DNA of 64,000 nucleotides from Orenia marismortui DSM 5156 (GCF_000379025.1 NZ_KB900617.1:710316-774315), one strand, 5' to 3'. Positions 26,379 to 36,105 are shown, counted from the first letter of the stretch. A program made the numbers and translations. Notes: a model not told the origin generated them from the letters alone.

Positions 26379-27648
26379 CTCTAGTTAATAAGCCTCTAGC
26401 TTCCGATACAGTATATAAAGAACCACTTATTAATATTAAATCCTCATAATCAGCCTCTTTTAGAGAGTATTCTAGGGCAGATTTCAATTCCCCTTTTACT
26501 AATATATTATTATTATATTTTTCTACTTTACTTTTTAACTGATCAATCTCCATTACCCGATAGTTATTGTTTTTAGTTAAAATAATCTTATCTGCTTTTG
26601 GAACTATTTCCCTTACAATCCCATCTACATCTTTATCCCCTAGTATACTTAATATTATAATTAAATTATTATAATTTAATTTCTCTAAAACCTTAATTAA
26701 ACTTTTAGCTCCAGCAACATTATGAGCCCCATCTAAAATAACCATCGGTTTTAAAGCTATCACTTCTACTCTACCAGGCCAGCTAACTTTTGAAATTCCT
26801 TTTTTTATATTTTCTTGTGTAAGTGGATACTTTTGCTTCAAAACTTCTATAACCTCAATAGCAGTTGCTGTATTAATAATTTGGTGTTCTCCTAATAAAG
26901 GTAATTTTAATTTAAGATAGTTTTTATCTTTGCCTATTAAATCAAAGCTTTGATAAGATGGATTGTTTTCATACTCTATCCAATCAAACTCATCATTAAT
27001 ATTAATTAATTTTGAATTCTTTTCATTAGATAGTTTTAGTAACTGATCATTAACTGCTTGATTTTTGGTAGCTGTTATTACCTTTTGCTGATTTTTAATG
27101 ATGCCTGCCTTCTCAAAAGTAATCTCTTCTAGCGTTTCACCTAAATAATCTGTATGATCTAAACTTACATTTGTAATTACTGAAACTAAACTATCTACAA
27201 CATTAGTAGCATCAAATCTACCTCCTAAGCCCACTTCTAAGATAAGCATATCGACATCCTGCTTATAGTAATATAAGAAAGCTAAAGCTGTTACCACTTC
27301 AAAGAAACTAGGATGTTCTAATTCATCTGCTACTTTATTAATAGCAGGCTTTAATTCCTTAACTAATAAACCTAAATCTTCATTATTAATATTTTCATTA
27401 TTAACTCTGATTCGCTCATTAAATTCAGTAATATGGGGAGATGTATAAGTTCCGACCTTATAACCTGCTTCTTTATAAATTGAAGTTAAAATTGCAGAAG
27501 TTGACCCTTTACCATTTGTACCTGCAATATGAATAACATTTAGATTCTCTTCTGGATTGTCCAAATAGCTAAGCAATAACTTTATTCTATCTAATCCTGG
27601 TTTAACTCCAAATTTACTTAAACTTTCTAAATATTTTATACCTTTCAT
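26374..27648 (-). CDS. folC: Bifunctional folylpolyglutamate synthase/dihydrofolate synthase
   Basis: FolC adds glutamate to dihydropteroate and extends folate polyglutamate tails, trapping folate in the cell. The 424-residue Mur-ligase-type protein has the P-loop IAGTNGKGSTSAIL (residues about 42-55), the metal segment NERIRVNNENI, LEVGLGGRFDATNV and VILDGAHN. A GAGGTGAT site precedes the ATG. It is transcribed divergently from folT, with only 80 bases between its start and the folT promoter. That fits joint use: imported folate must be glutamylated to be retained. Confidence 0.95.
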   Translation of the reverse strand: MKGIKYLESLSKFGVKPGLDRIKLLLSYLDNPEENLNVIHIAGTNGKGSTSAILTSIYKEAGYKVGTYTSPHITEFNERIRVNNENINNEDLGLLVKELKPAINKVADELEHPSFFEVVTALAFLYYYKQDVDMLILEVGLGGRFDATNVVDSLVSVITNVSLDHTDYLGETLEEITFEKAGIIKNQQKVITATKNQAVNDQLLKLSNEKNSKLININDEFDWIEYENNPSYQSFDLIGKDKNYLKLKLPLLGEHQIINTATAIEVIEVLKQKYPLTQENIKKGISKVSWPGRVEVIALKPMVILDGAHNVAGAKSLIKVLEKLNYNNLIIILSILGDKDVDGIVREIVPKADKIILTKNNNYRVMEIDQLKSKVEKYNNNILVKGELKSALEYSLKEADYEDLILISGSLYTVSEARGLLTRE

Positions 27649-27728
27649 TTTATCACCTCGAAATTATTAATTCTACTTAAAATCTTCAAACCCTGTTTTT
27701 AATAATTTTTTATAAAGGATTAGATTTA

Positions 27729-27757
27729 TTGCTAGTTGTAAAAAATTATGTTAAAAT
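27729..27757 (+). promoter_or_regulatory. Sigma-A-type promoter of the folT operon
   Basis: TTGCTA (27729-27734) and TAAAAT (27752-27757) are separated by 17 bases. Transcription would begin around 27763-27766, at the start of the riboswitch. Confidence 0.6.
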
Positions 27758-27765
27758 TACCTAAA

Positions 27766-27861
27766 CAGGCAGAGTAAGATTTGTGCGTCAAGTGTTAGAA
27801 GATGGGATGTTGCTTCTAAACGAAAGATTTTTCTGCGGTACAAATCTGCATCCACTGCCAC
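27766..27861 (+). ncRNA. Tetrahydrofolate (THF) riboswitch
   Basis: The leader shows the ordered hallmarks of the THF aptamer: GGCAGAGTA at the start, GTGCGTCAAGTGTTAG, GATGGGATGTTGC, an ACGAAAG stretch, CTGCGGTAC, and the closing CTGCATCCACTGCC. The terminal helix pairs GGCAG (27768-27772) with CTGCC (27855-27859). A later hairpin (about 27868-27903) and the gene's ribosome site near 27940 offer an expression platform. There is no obvious T-run, so control of translation is possible. It precedes a folate transporter, as in other Firmicutes. Confidence 0.93.
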
Positions 27862-27955
27862 ATTTAAGAGAGAAGTAGAGAAATATCTATTCCCTTGTCT
27901 CTATAGTGTGGTATCGTAGGGATGATATCAACTAATTAGAAAGGGGTTTTATCTT

Positions 27956-28501
27956 ATGAATAGTTCTAACTTATTGCAGAAACAGAAAGAAATAAAATCA
28001 AAAAAAACTAAAAATTTGGTGCTTATTTCTTTAATGGTTGCTACTAGTATTATTTTAACTAGATATCTATCAATTATGATTGGTAATTCTATTAGATTAA
28101 GCTTTGGATATATACCCATTATAATTTCAGCAATTTTAACAGGCCCAATTGGTGGCCTGCTTACTGGAATAGCTAGTGATTTATTAGGAATGTTATTAAG
28201 AGCTCAAGGTGGATATTTTCCAGGTTTTACTCTAAGTTATGCTTTAATTGGACTAATTCCAGGATTAATATTTTATAGATCCAAAGATAATAAGATTTTT
28301 ATTAAACTATTAATCTCTATCCTAAGTATAGAATTGCTTATATCATTATTATTGAATACATTTTGGCTAAAATTGATTATTGGAAAAGCTTTTTTGGTGC
28401 TGCTACCAGGTAGAATAGTAGCCCGTTCTATTATAGCTCCAATAGAATTCTTCATAATCTATTCATTCTTCAAATATGAAGAATTTAAAACGAGGATTTA
28501 A
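27956..28501 (+). CDS. folT: ECF transporter folate-specific S component FolT
   Basis: FolT captures folate and works with the shared EcfA/EcfA'/EcfT energising module, which must be encoded elsewhere. The 181-residue membrane protein has six predicted helices after a basic N-terminus. The segments LISLMVATSIILTRYLSIMI, IRLSFGYIPIIISAILTGP and GRIVARSIIAPIEFFIIYSF are typical of the folate S-component group. An AAAGGGG site precedes the ATG. The THF riboswitch directly upstream fixes the substrate call. It overlaps no gene, but its partner starts three bases later. Confidence 0.93.
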   Translation: MNSSNLLQKQKEIKSKKTKNLVLISLMVATSIILTRYLSIMIGNSIRLSFGYIPIIISAILTGPIGGLLTGIASDLLGMLLRAQGGYFPGFTLSYALIGLIPGLIFYRSKDNKIFIKLLISILSIELLISLLLNTFWLKLIIGKAFLVLLPGRIVARSIIAPIEFFIIYSFFKYEEFKTRI

Positions 28502-28503
28502 AA

Positions 28504-29103
28504 ATGAATTATCGATGTTTAACTATCTTAGGTAGTCCTAATAACCATGGTAATAATGCTTTAATCTTAAATAAGGTAATTGAAGGTATAAAAGAGAATA
28601 ATCCTAATATACAATTTACAAATATTAAGATTAATAATCTAAATATTAATCCTTGCTCAGCCTGTAATAATTGTGAACAGAAAAAAGGATGTATTCTTGA
28701 AGATGATATGACAGAAATTTATACTAAATTAAATCAATCAGATATAATAATTGTTGCTGCTCCCCTTTATTTTAATAGCCTTCCAGCACAGTTAAAAGCA
28801 TTAATTGATCGCTGCCAAGCTATTTGGGGAAGTAAATATCGATTAAATGATTCAATGATTGATAAAAAAGAAAATAAAATTGGAGGCTTTATCTCTACTG
28901 CCGGTCAGAAATTAACATCCGACAGATTCAAATATGTAAGTGGTACTATGGATTTATTCTTTAAAGCTATCAATACTACATATTATGATAACTTTTTCTT
29001 GGGTAATATTGATAAATATCCAGCAAGAAATAGAATTAAATTATCAAAGGACAGCAAAAAATTTGGAAAAAGATTAATAAATAAATTAAAAGAGAGGGAT
29101 TAA
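28504..29103 (+). CDS. Iron-sulfur flavoprotein-like NAD(P)H-dependent FMN reductase
   Basis: The 199-residue flavodoxin-fold protein opens with an FMN phosphate loop, TILGSPNNHGNNALI (residues about 6-20). Then comes the compact cysteine motif CSACNNCEQKKGC (CX2CX2CX5C) used by Isf-type proteins to hold a [4Fe-4S] cluster, and APLYFNSLPAQLKALIDR. It starts three bases after folT and shares its riboswitch-controlled transcript. Why a flavoprotein should be folate-controlled is not obvious; a role in reducing oxidised folate or in methylene-THF chemistry is speculation. Confidence 0.8.
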   Translation: MNYRCLTILGSPNNHGNNALILNKVIEGIKENNPNIQFTNIKINNLNINPCSACNNCEQKKGCILEDDMTEIYTKLNQSDIIIVAAPLYFNSLPAQLKALIDRCQAIWGSKYRLNDSMIDKKENKIGGFISTAGQKLTSDRFKYVSGTMDLFFKAINTTYYDNFFLGNIDKYPARNRIKLSKDSKKFGKRLINKLKERD

Positions 29104-29122
29104 TCCCTCTCTTTTAATTTAT
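29081..29122. terminator. Perfect 42-bp palindrome shared by convergent genes
   Basis: The self-complementary sequence includes aaaagagaggga and covers the stop codons of both the plus-strand flavoprotein gene and the minus-strand ankyrin gene. It is a compact bidirectional terminator. Confidence 0.9.
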
Positions 29123-31152
29123 AAATCTATCTCCTGTTTTAATAATTCCACAATTTCTAACCGCTGCCACATCACGGCCATCTCTAAAGCATTGTGACCT
29201 CTGTATTTCACATTTAGATCTACTCCTGCATCTAATAATAACTTAACTATCTCTACATTATCAGAAGAAATAGCCTCAAACAATGCAGTCTTACCACGAT
29301 TATCTCTAGCATTAACATCTGCTCCAGCTTCTATTAAAGCAACAACTAAATCAACACTTTCAAATTTAGCAGCATAAATTAATGCAGTACGATTCTTAGT
29401 ATCACTTACACTAACATCTGCTCCATTATCTAATAAGTCCATTGCCTCTTTAAAGTTATTTTCTCGAATCCTTAAAATTAACTGTTGACCTTTTCTTCTA
29501 TCTCTTGTCTGATCAACTTTATTCTCTTCTAACTTCCTATCTTCATCCTTTTCTGTAATTTCTTCAACTTGATTACTTTCTAACTCATCCTCTTGATTAT
29601 TCTCAGTAGATTCTGTAATTGAATCACTACTCTCTTTTTCACTTATGACTTCTGAATGTTCTTCTGTATTTGATCTTTCAACATCCCTAATACTTTTATC
29701 AGTATTATCTAATTCACCTTTATCTTCTTTGATAGATACTTTATTTACGTCCTTAGTAACCCTTTCACTTATCATATCTAATTTATTAGCTTCTTTATCC
29801 TCTGTTATAGAAGCTTCCGTTTCAATATCGTCAACTTGATTAACTTCTTCCTTTTGAATAGGTGCTTCATTTAAGGCATTATTAATATTTTCGCTTTTCA
29901 TATTTAATTGGCTAGCTGCTACTTCTGCATCTGATTCTTTAATACTCTTTGCTACCTCTGTTTTATTATCTAAATTATCTTTAACACTATGTATTCTTTC
30001 TTTTGAAATCGCTTTATCTATTGCATCTTCAACTTGATCTCCATCATCATTCTCTTCACTTTTATTTAACACTTCAATATCTGAAATCTTTTCTATATCT
30101 TCTTCTATTATTTCATTAACAGAATAATCCCAAATTAAATTTAAATTAATAAGCAATTCTACTGTAAACTTAAATATTTCAACTTCAGTATTAATATCAA
30201 CAAAAGCTTCGTTCATTAAATACTTTCTTAGCAGCCTTAATTTGATATATCTTTCTTCATATTTGACTCCTGATTCTTCTAACTCTTGTACTAAAGAATT
30301 ATAAATATTTCTTTCTTTATTATCCAAATTAAATAACTTCTCTACTCCTTTAACTATAGGTGCTTCAAATAAATCTAAATTTTCTAAGTCTTCTGAAGAT
30401 AAATGTTGATATAATAGATGTAACATTCTAGGAGTTTCGATTAAATAACCATAAAATTCTTCTAAAGTTATTTGATCTTCTACATTTAAATTTAGCCCCT
30501 CTAATTTTAACTTTAATAACATCAAATTATTAACTGTTATACTATCTTCACCTTCTTTTAATAAATCAACAATCAATAAGATTATCTTAGCAAAAGGTGA
30601 TGATGAATCATAATCCTCATCTAACTTATAAAAATTATTCTCATGCTCTTGTAATAAGTTATAATAATGTTTCTTTAAATTATCGTAAATATCATTATTA
30701 TCTTCAGTTTGAATATGCTCTAACTTAGCTATTAATGCTAAAATAAGCTCCCAAGTTAAAATATTTTTATCTTCTATACATTGTAAAAATTGACAAGCTG
30801 CATATCTAGCTAGATTCAAGTTCAGATCTTGTTCTGCCAAAGATAAAGATTTTTTCCAAAACAGCTCTAAGAAATTATTGTTTTTTAATTTCTCTTCTTT
30901 AATAGTCAAAATTGTAGTACTGTTTAGCGCAATACGAGAAATCATTTTTTGATTATTTTTGATATCATTAATCTTATCTTCTATATCGCTTTTAATCTCT
31001 TCACTATTTATCTCTTCTAAAAAGCTTGTATTAAATAAATCAATTAGATCCTTTACCTCTAAAACCTCAATATCACCCGAGTCAACATTTCCATTCTCCT
31101 CCTCAACTTCATCTAAGTCAGGAAGCCCAAATAAGTCTAATAAATCATTCAT
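29119..31152 (-). CDS. Large ankyrin-repeat protein with unrecognised N-terminal domain
   Basis: The 677-residue soluble protein has three parts. Residues about 1-370 are helical and acidic, with no family I recognise, but are clearly related to the neighbouring 454-residue protein (ITLEEFYGYLIETPRMLHLL and LFEAPIVKG have direct counterparts). Residues about 370-550 are a low-complexity linker very rich in Glu, Asp, Ser and Asn. Residues about 553-677 form four ankyrin repeats (TALIYAAKFESVDLVVALIE, TALFEAISSDNVEIVKLLLD). No signal peptide or membrane helix is seen. A GAAGGGGTGAA site precedes the start. The role is unknown; ankyrin repeats imply protein binding. Confidence 0.8.
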   Translation of the reverse strand: MNDLLDLFGLPDLDEVEEENGNVDSGDIEVLEVKDLIDLFNTSFLEEINSEEIKSDIEDKINDIKNNQKMISRIALNSTTILTIKEEKLKNNNFLELFWKKSLSLAEQDLNLNLARYAACQFLQCIEDKNILTWELILALIAKLEHIQTEDNNDIYDNLKKHYYNLLQEHENNFYKLDEDYDSSSPFAKIILLIVDLLKEGEDSITVNNLMLLKLKLEGLNLNVEDQITLEEFYGYLIETPRMLHLLYQHLSSEDLENLDLFEAPIVKGVEKLFNLDNKERNIYNSLVQELEESGVKYEERYIKLRLLRKYLMNEAFVDINTEVEIFKFTVELLINLNLIWDYSVNEIIEEDIEKISDIEVLNKSEENDDGDQVEDAIDKAISKERIHSVKDNLDNKTEVAKSIKESDAEVAASQLNMKSENINNALNEAPIQKEEVNQVDDIETEASITEDKEANKLDMISERVTKDVNKVSIKEDKGELDNTDKSIRDVERSNTEEHSEVISEKESSDSITESTENNQEDELESNQVEEITEKDEDRKLEENKVDQTRDRRKGQQLILRIRENNFKEAMDLLDNGADVSVSDTKNRTALIYAAKFESVDLVVALIEAGADVNARDNRGKTALFEAISSDNVEIVKLLLDAGVDLNVKYRGHNALEMAVMWQRLEIVELLKQEIDL

Positions 31153-31443
31153 TTAAAATATTCACCCCTTCTTACTATTTACTTAATAATATTTACAAGA
31201 ACTGAATTGGTAATTTAGGTGAATCTATACACTTATAAACTTATTAACTTTCAAAGATCACTTATATAAATAACCAAAAATTGGTCTATTATCTATATCC
31301 CGATAATATTTTTACATATTATCTATAATTCTATAAATAAAGGTATTATCCTGCATATATAGAATTATATATTAAATTATTATTTCCTCCTAAATACCTG
31401 ATGATTTTAACTTTTAAAGTAAAGATACTCGTTAAAATATTTA

Positions 31444-32808
31444 TTAACTTCCTTTTTTCAAGAGTGGTATTATCTCCTTTCGATTCCATATCATAGCTAG
31501 TTCTAATGGTGTATAGCTTCTGTATCTAATATCAGTATCACAATTAGCTTTTAATAAAATTTTGACTATATTTTTATTATTCGCTGCAATAGCTTCTACC
31601 AAAGGAGTTTTACCTTTGTTATCACAAACATTAATATCTGCACCTAAATTCAATATTTTCTTCACTATTTCTTCTCTTTCAAATTTAATTGCATACATTA
31701 AAGAAGTCCTATGGCGATTATCACTATAATTAACATCTATTCTTCTATTTAATAATTTATTGACAATTTCTAAATCATTCTTTTTTAAAGCAGTTAATAA
31801 ACGTTTTCCATTCTGCCTTTTTTCATCTTCTAAAACTAAACTACTGTAATTATTAGATTTTTCTTTTAGTGTATTTTCTTCAAAACCTTTCCTAGCACTG
31901 TCTCGATCAAATTTAATAATCTTCTTCTCATCAACAACTTTCCATACTAATGATAAATCTAAGATTAAACGAATAGTTAAATCGATATATGTTAAATTTT
32001 TCTTAATACTAAAAAAAGATTTTTTTATTAAAAATTTATTAATATAGGCCAATTGTTGCTCTTTATCATCTAATGCAGAAAATTTAATTATTGACAAGCC
32101 AATAACAAGAGGAGCTTCAAAGCTTTCTAATTTATTTAATTTATCTTTAGAAATATATCTATATAATAAATTTAATATTTCTAAATTATTAATTAGATAT
32201 CTATAAAAAGATTCTACAGTAATATACTCTTCTGGATCTGTTCCCAGCTTGTCCAAAGTAGCTTTTAACCACATTAGATCATCAATTTTTTTTATGTTTT
32301 TCTTATATTCTAATAAGTTAATAGCAACTAAAATTATCCTTTCAAAATCAGAGAGTGAAGTAGAATTAATATTTATAGTATAAAATTTAGAATCAATCTT
32401 ATCTTTTAACTCATAAAGAAAATTTACTACTTGTTTATATGTAATCAAATCCTTATCTTCTTCAGAAATATCTTCTAATCTATTAATCAATATTAAAATC
32501 AAATCATACTCCAGTTTCTGCCTTAGTAAAACTTCTCTAAACAGTAAAAGGGTAATATATTTAACTTCTAACAATTCATCTAAACTATTGAACTCTAAAT
32601 TTAAATTTGTAGTAAAGAACTCTAGCAGATTCCTTTTAATTTTTTCTTCTTTCAAAATAAATATTATTAAACCTGTTATAACCAATCTATTTATTAAAAA
32701 CTGATCATCTATGATTTGTACTATATTCTCTTTAAACTTATCTTCTAATTTAATCTTAGTATTCTCATCTAATTCAATAGTAGAAAATAATTTTATTGCC
32801 TCTATCAT
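31444..32808 (-). CDS. Ankyrin-repeat protein, paralogue of the downstream gene
   Basis: The 454-residue protein shares the N-terminal helical region of its neighbour (ITVESFYRYLINNLEILNLL and SFEAPLVIGLSII at matching places) and the C-terminal four-repeat ankyrin block (TSLMYAIKFEREEIVKKIL, TPLVEAIAANNKNIVKILL). It lacks the long acidic linker. Lysine content is higher and the sequences have diverged considerably, so the duplication is old. It begins with a GAGGAGG site and lies 291 bases upstream of the paralogue. I do not recognise a function. Confidence 0.78.
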   Translation of the reverse strand: MIEAIKLFSTIELDENTKIKLEDKFKENIVQIIDDQFLINRLVITGLIIFILKEEKIKRNLLEFFTTNLNLEFNSLDELLEVKYITLLLFREVLLRQKLEYDLILILINRLEDISEEDKDLITYKQVVNFLYELKDKIDSKFYTININSTSLSDFERIILVAINLLEYKKNIKKIDDLMWLKATLDKLGTDPEEYITVESFYRYLINNLEILNLLYRYISKDKLNKLESFEAPLVIGLSIIKFSALDDKEQQLAYINKFLIKKSFFSIKKNLTYIDLTIRLILDLSLVWKVVDEKKIIKFDRDSARKGFEENTLKEKSNNYSSLVLEDEKRQNGKRLLTALKKNDLEIVNKLLNRRIDVNYSDNRHRTSLMYAIKFEREEIVKKILNLGADINVCDNKGKTPLVEAIAANNKNIVKILLKANCDTDIRYRSYTPLELAMIWNRKEIIPLLKKGS

Positions 32809-32940
32809 GAGTACTGCCTCCTCAAATAGATAAATATAATTTTAATTACATAATTTAGTATTAATAGAAAATAAATCTCCTACTATATAGAATACTATTA
32901 TTTTATTTTATCTCCTGCTTCAATTGACAAATTTAACAAA

Positions 32941-32966
32941 AAAGACAACCTTAATAGGTTGCCTTT
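32941..32966 (-). terminator. valS terminator
   Basis: The hairpin AGgCAACC/GGTTGtCT, with six-base loop tattaa, is followed on the minus strand by a run of T's. It lies 15 bases after valS. Confidence 0.85.
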
Positions 32967-32980
32967 ACTTGCATTATTTT

Positions 32981-35653
32981 TTAATTTATACTTTTAAGAC
33001 TATTTAAACGTTCCTCAAGTTGTTCCTTCTTAGCAGTATATTCATCTTTCTTTCTTTTCTCTTCTTCTACAAGATGGTCTGGAGCATTATCTACAAATCC
33101 CTTATTAGATAACTTACCTACTGCTCGCTTAATCTCTGATTCCATCTTTTCAATCTCTTCTTCTAGTCTAATAATCTCTTTGTTGATATCTACCATTCCT
33201 GCAAGTGGTAATATAATCTCAACTTCATTTGTAATTGCTGTAGAAGCTTGCTCAGGTCTATCTTCTAATTCCCTAATAATAGTCAAATCATCCACATTGG
33301 CTAAATCAGATATATAATCTTTTCCTTCTGTTGCAATTACTAACTTTTCATCTGACTCTGAAGTTAAGATAGCTGTAATCTTCTTCCCTGGATTAACCTT
33401 CATCTCATTTCTAATATTTCTGATGCTACGAATTAGTTCCATTATAACTTCCATCTTAGCTTCTGCTTTATGATTTACAGATAAGTTGTCTACTTCAGGC
33501 CAATAAGAGATCATTAGGCTTTCTTCTTCTTCAGCACTTAGATATTGCCAGATCTCTTCTGTGATAAATGGCATAAATGGATGCAATAATCTTAAAATAT
33601 TATCTAAAACAAACCATGTTACATATTGAGCAGTCTGACGGGCTATTTGATTATCCTTTTGATATAATCTAGGCTTTACTAATTCAATATACCAATCACA
33701 GAACTCTCTCCAAACAAAATCATATAGTTCTTGAGATACTTGACCAAATTGATACTCCTCTAATAATTTAGTCACTTGATTAATCTTCTTATTCAATCTA
33801 CTGATAATCCATTGATCAGCTAGAGTATATTCTAAAGTAGAATAATCTACATCTTCTAAATCAAAATCTTCTAAATTCATCAATACAAACCGGGAAGCAT
33901 TCCATAATTTATTAGCAAAGTTACGGCTTGCTTCTACTCGTTCTTCACGATAACGAATATCATTACCTGGAGTATTTCCAGTAATTAAAGTAAAGCGTAA
34001 TGTATCTGTACCAAACTGATCAATTACCTCGATTGGGTCTATACCATTACCTAAAGACTTACTCATCTTGCGACCTTCTGCATCTCTAACAAGTCCATGA
34101 ATATAGATATCTTTAAATGGTATCTCACCTTTACATTCTAATGCCATAAAGATCATTCTAGCTACCCAAAAGAAAATTATATCTCTACCAGTTACTAATA
34201 CATCTGTAGGATAGAAATATTTCAACTCTTCAGTCTCTTCAGGCCAACCTAAAGTAGAGAATGGCCATAATCCAGAGCTAAACCAAGTATCAAGTACATC
34301 TTCATCTTGCTTTAAATTAGTACTGCTACACTTTGGACATTCTGTTGGCTCTTCTGTCCTTACAATTACTTCATCACAATCTTGGCAATACCATACTGGA
34401 ATCTGGTGTCCCCACCATAATTGACGAGAGATACACCAATCTCTAATATTCTCCATCCAATTGAAGTAAACCTTAGAAAATCTTTCTGGTACAAAGTTTA
34501 TATCCTTATTTCTAACTGCTTCAATAGCAGGCTTTGCTAACTCTTCCATAGCAACAAACCATTGTTTAGATACTAAAGGCTCGATAGTTGTATCACAACG
34601 GTAACATTGGCCTACAGAATGATCATGTTCTTCTATCTTTTCAAGTAATCCAGCTGATTTTAAATCATTAATCAATTGTTGGCGACATTCATAACGGTCT
34701 AAGCCTTCATATTTACCAGCTTCTTTAGTCATAATTGCATCATCACCAATCACTTTGATAATCTCCAAATCATGGCGCTCTCCAATCTCAAAGTCATTAG
34801 GGTCATGAGCAGGCGTTACTTTAACTAATCCAGTTCCAAACTCAGAATCTACATAATCATCTGCTACTATCTCAATCTCTCGATTAACAACTGGTACTAT
34901 AACCTTCTTACCAATTATATCTTCATAACGTTCATCATCAGGATTTACTGCTACTCCACTATCTCCAAGTAATGTTTCTGGACGAGTAGTAGCTACTACA
35001 ATATAATTATCACTATCTTTGATATTATATCTAATATGGTATAACTTTCCTGGCTTATCCTCATGCTCTACCTCAACATCAGATAAAGTAGTCATACATT
35101 CAGGACACCAGTTTACAATATAGTCTCCTTGATAGATTAACCCTTTCTCATATAGTTGAACAAAGGCTTCTTTAACCGCTTCATTACAACCTTCATCCAT
35201 AGTAAATCTCTCTCTGTCCCAATCACAGGAAACTCCTAATTTTCTAAGCTGCTTGGTAATTCTTCCACCATACTCTTCTTTCCACTTCCATGCTCTCTCT
35301 AAAAATCCTTCTCTTCCAACCTCTTCTTTACCTACCCCTTCTTCTTCACGCATCTTATTAACTACTTTAACCTCAGTAGCAATACTAGCATGGTCTGTTC
35401 CTGGTAACCATAATGCTTCATAACCTTGCATTCTCTTCCAACGTGTCAATATATCTTGGAAAGTCATAGTCAAAGCATGACCAATATGTAACTGCCCCGT
35501 TACATTTGGAGGTGGCATCATAATAGTAAATGATTCCTTTTCCTCATTAGGATTAGCATGAAAATGGTTATTTTCTATCCAATAATCATACCACTTCTCC
35601 TCTACTTGACTTGGATCATAGGTTGTTGATAAATTCTTCTTCTCTTCAATCAT
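32981..35653 (-). CDS. valS: Valyl-tRNA synthetase
   Basis: ValS charges tRNA-Val. The 890-residue class I enzyme has the HIGH-type motif PPPNVTGQLHIGHAL (residues about 47-61), a full editing (CP1) domain with zinc-type cysteines (CQDCDEVIVRTEEPTECPKC), the KMSKS motif GRKMSKSLGNG, an anticodon-binding domain, and a C-terminal coiled coil (residues about 825-888) typical of ValRS. Length is normal. Expression is controlled by an upstream T-box leader, and a terminator follows the gene. Confidence 0.98.
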   Translation of the reverse strand: MIEEKKNLSTTYDPSQVEEKWYDYWIENNHFHANPNEEKESFTIMMPPPNVTGQLHIGHALTMTFQDILTRWKRMQGYEALWLPGTDHASIATEVKVVNKMREEEGVGKEEVGREGFLERAWKWKEEYGGRITKQLRKLGVSCDWDRERFTMDEGCNEAVKEAFVQLYEKGLIYQGDYIVNWCPECMTTLSDVEVEHEDKPGKLYHIRYNIKDSDNYIVVATTRPETLLGDSGVAVNPDDERYEDIIGKKVIVPVVNREIEIVADDYVDSEFGTGLVKVTPAHDPNDFEIGERHDLEIIKVIGDDAIMTKEAGKYEGLDRYECRQQLINDLKSAGLLEKIEEHDHSVGQCYRCDTTIEPLVSKQWFVAMEELAKPAIEAVRNKDINFVPERFSKVYFNWMENIRDWCISRQLWWGHQIPVWYCQDCDEVIVRTEEPTECPKCSSTNLKQDEDVLDTWFSSGLWPFSTLGWPEETEELKYFYPTDVLVTGRDIIFFWVARMIFMALECKGEIPFKDIYIHGLVRDAEGRKMSKSLGNGIDPIEVIDQFGTDTLRFTLITGNTPGNDIRYREERVEASRNFANKLWNASRFVLMNLEDFDLEDVDYSTLEYTLADQWIISRLNKKINQVTKLLEEYQFGQVSQELYDFVWREFCDWYIELVKPRLYQKDNQIARQTAQYVTWFVLDNILRLLHPFMPFITEEIWQYLSAEEEESLMISYWPEVDNLSVNHKAEAKMEVIMELIRSIRNIRNEMKVNPGKKITAILTSESDEKLVIATEGKDYISDLANVDDLTIIRELEDRPEQASTAITNEVEIILPLAGMVDINKEIIRLEEEIEKMESEIKRAVGKLSNKGFVDNAPDHLVEEEKRKKDEYTAKKEQLEERLNSLKSIN

Positions 35654-35781
35654 ATCTATTCACTCCCTATTTTATAATTAATAAGTAATAATGAATAATT
35701 TACAATTAGAAAATCAAGTTCTTAAAAAACTTAAATAATTAAAAAATTACTTTTAAAATGATTTTAATTATTAATTATAAA

Positions 35782-36099
35782 TTATAAATTAAAAAAGCCC
35801 CTCTCTCATCCTTGATTAAGGACGAAAGAAGGGTCTTCCGTGGTACCACCTTAGTTAATCTATAGTTGTTAGCTTATAGCCTCTAGCTATTAGCTACTAA
35901 TTACTAGTTTATAGATTCTCTCTAAATTCTAATAACGGTAGAAGACCGGAATAGCCTACTTTTAACTTCAGCTAAACAGCTCCAGAGCTACTTCAATTAA
36001 TATCCCAAAGAGTACCTTTCAGACTATGAGTACTCATCTCTTATAGGGAGGGATTAACCTACTCCTCTCCTTCAAAGCTTTTATCCTATCTAATTGTTA
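35782..36099 (-). ncRNA. T-box leader controlling valS
   Basis: Read on the minus strand, the leader has a stem I region with GAGGAGTAGG and AGATGAGTACTC. It also has the T-box sequence AAGGTGGTACCACGG at 35838-35852 and an intrinsic terminator (about 35785-35835) ending in TTTTTT. Uncharged tRNA-Val would stabilise the antiterminator. A GTC triplet in CCGGTCTTC near 35950 is a candidate valine specifier, but I cannot confirm the stem. Between stem I and the antiterminator lies a family B repeat (about 35862-35922) closed by an 8-bp stem, an apparent insertion into a tolerant part of the leader. Confidence 0.92.
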
Positions 36100-36105
36100 T
36101 ATACT

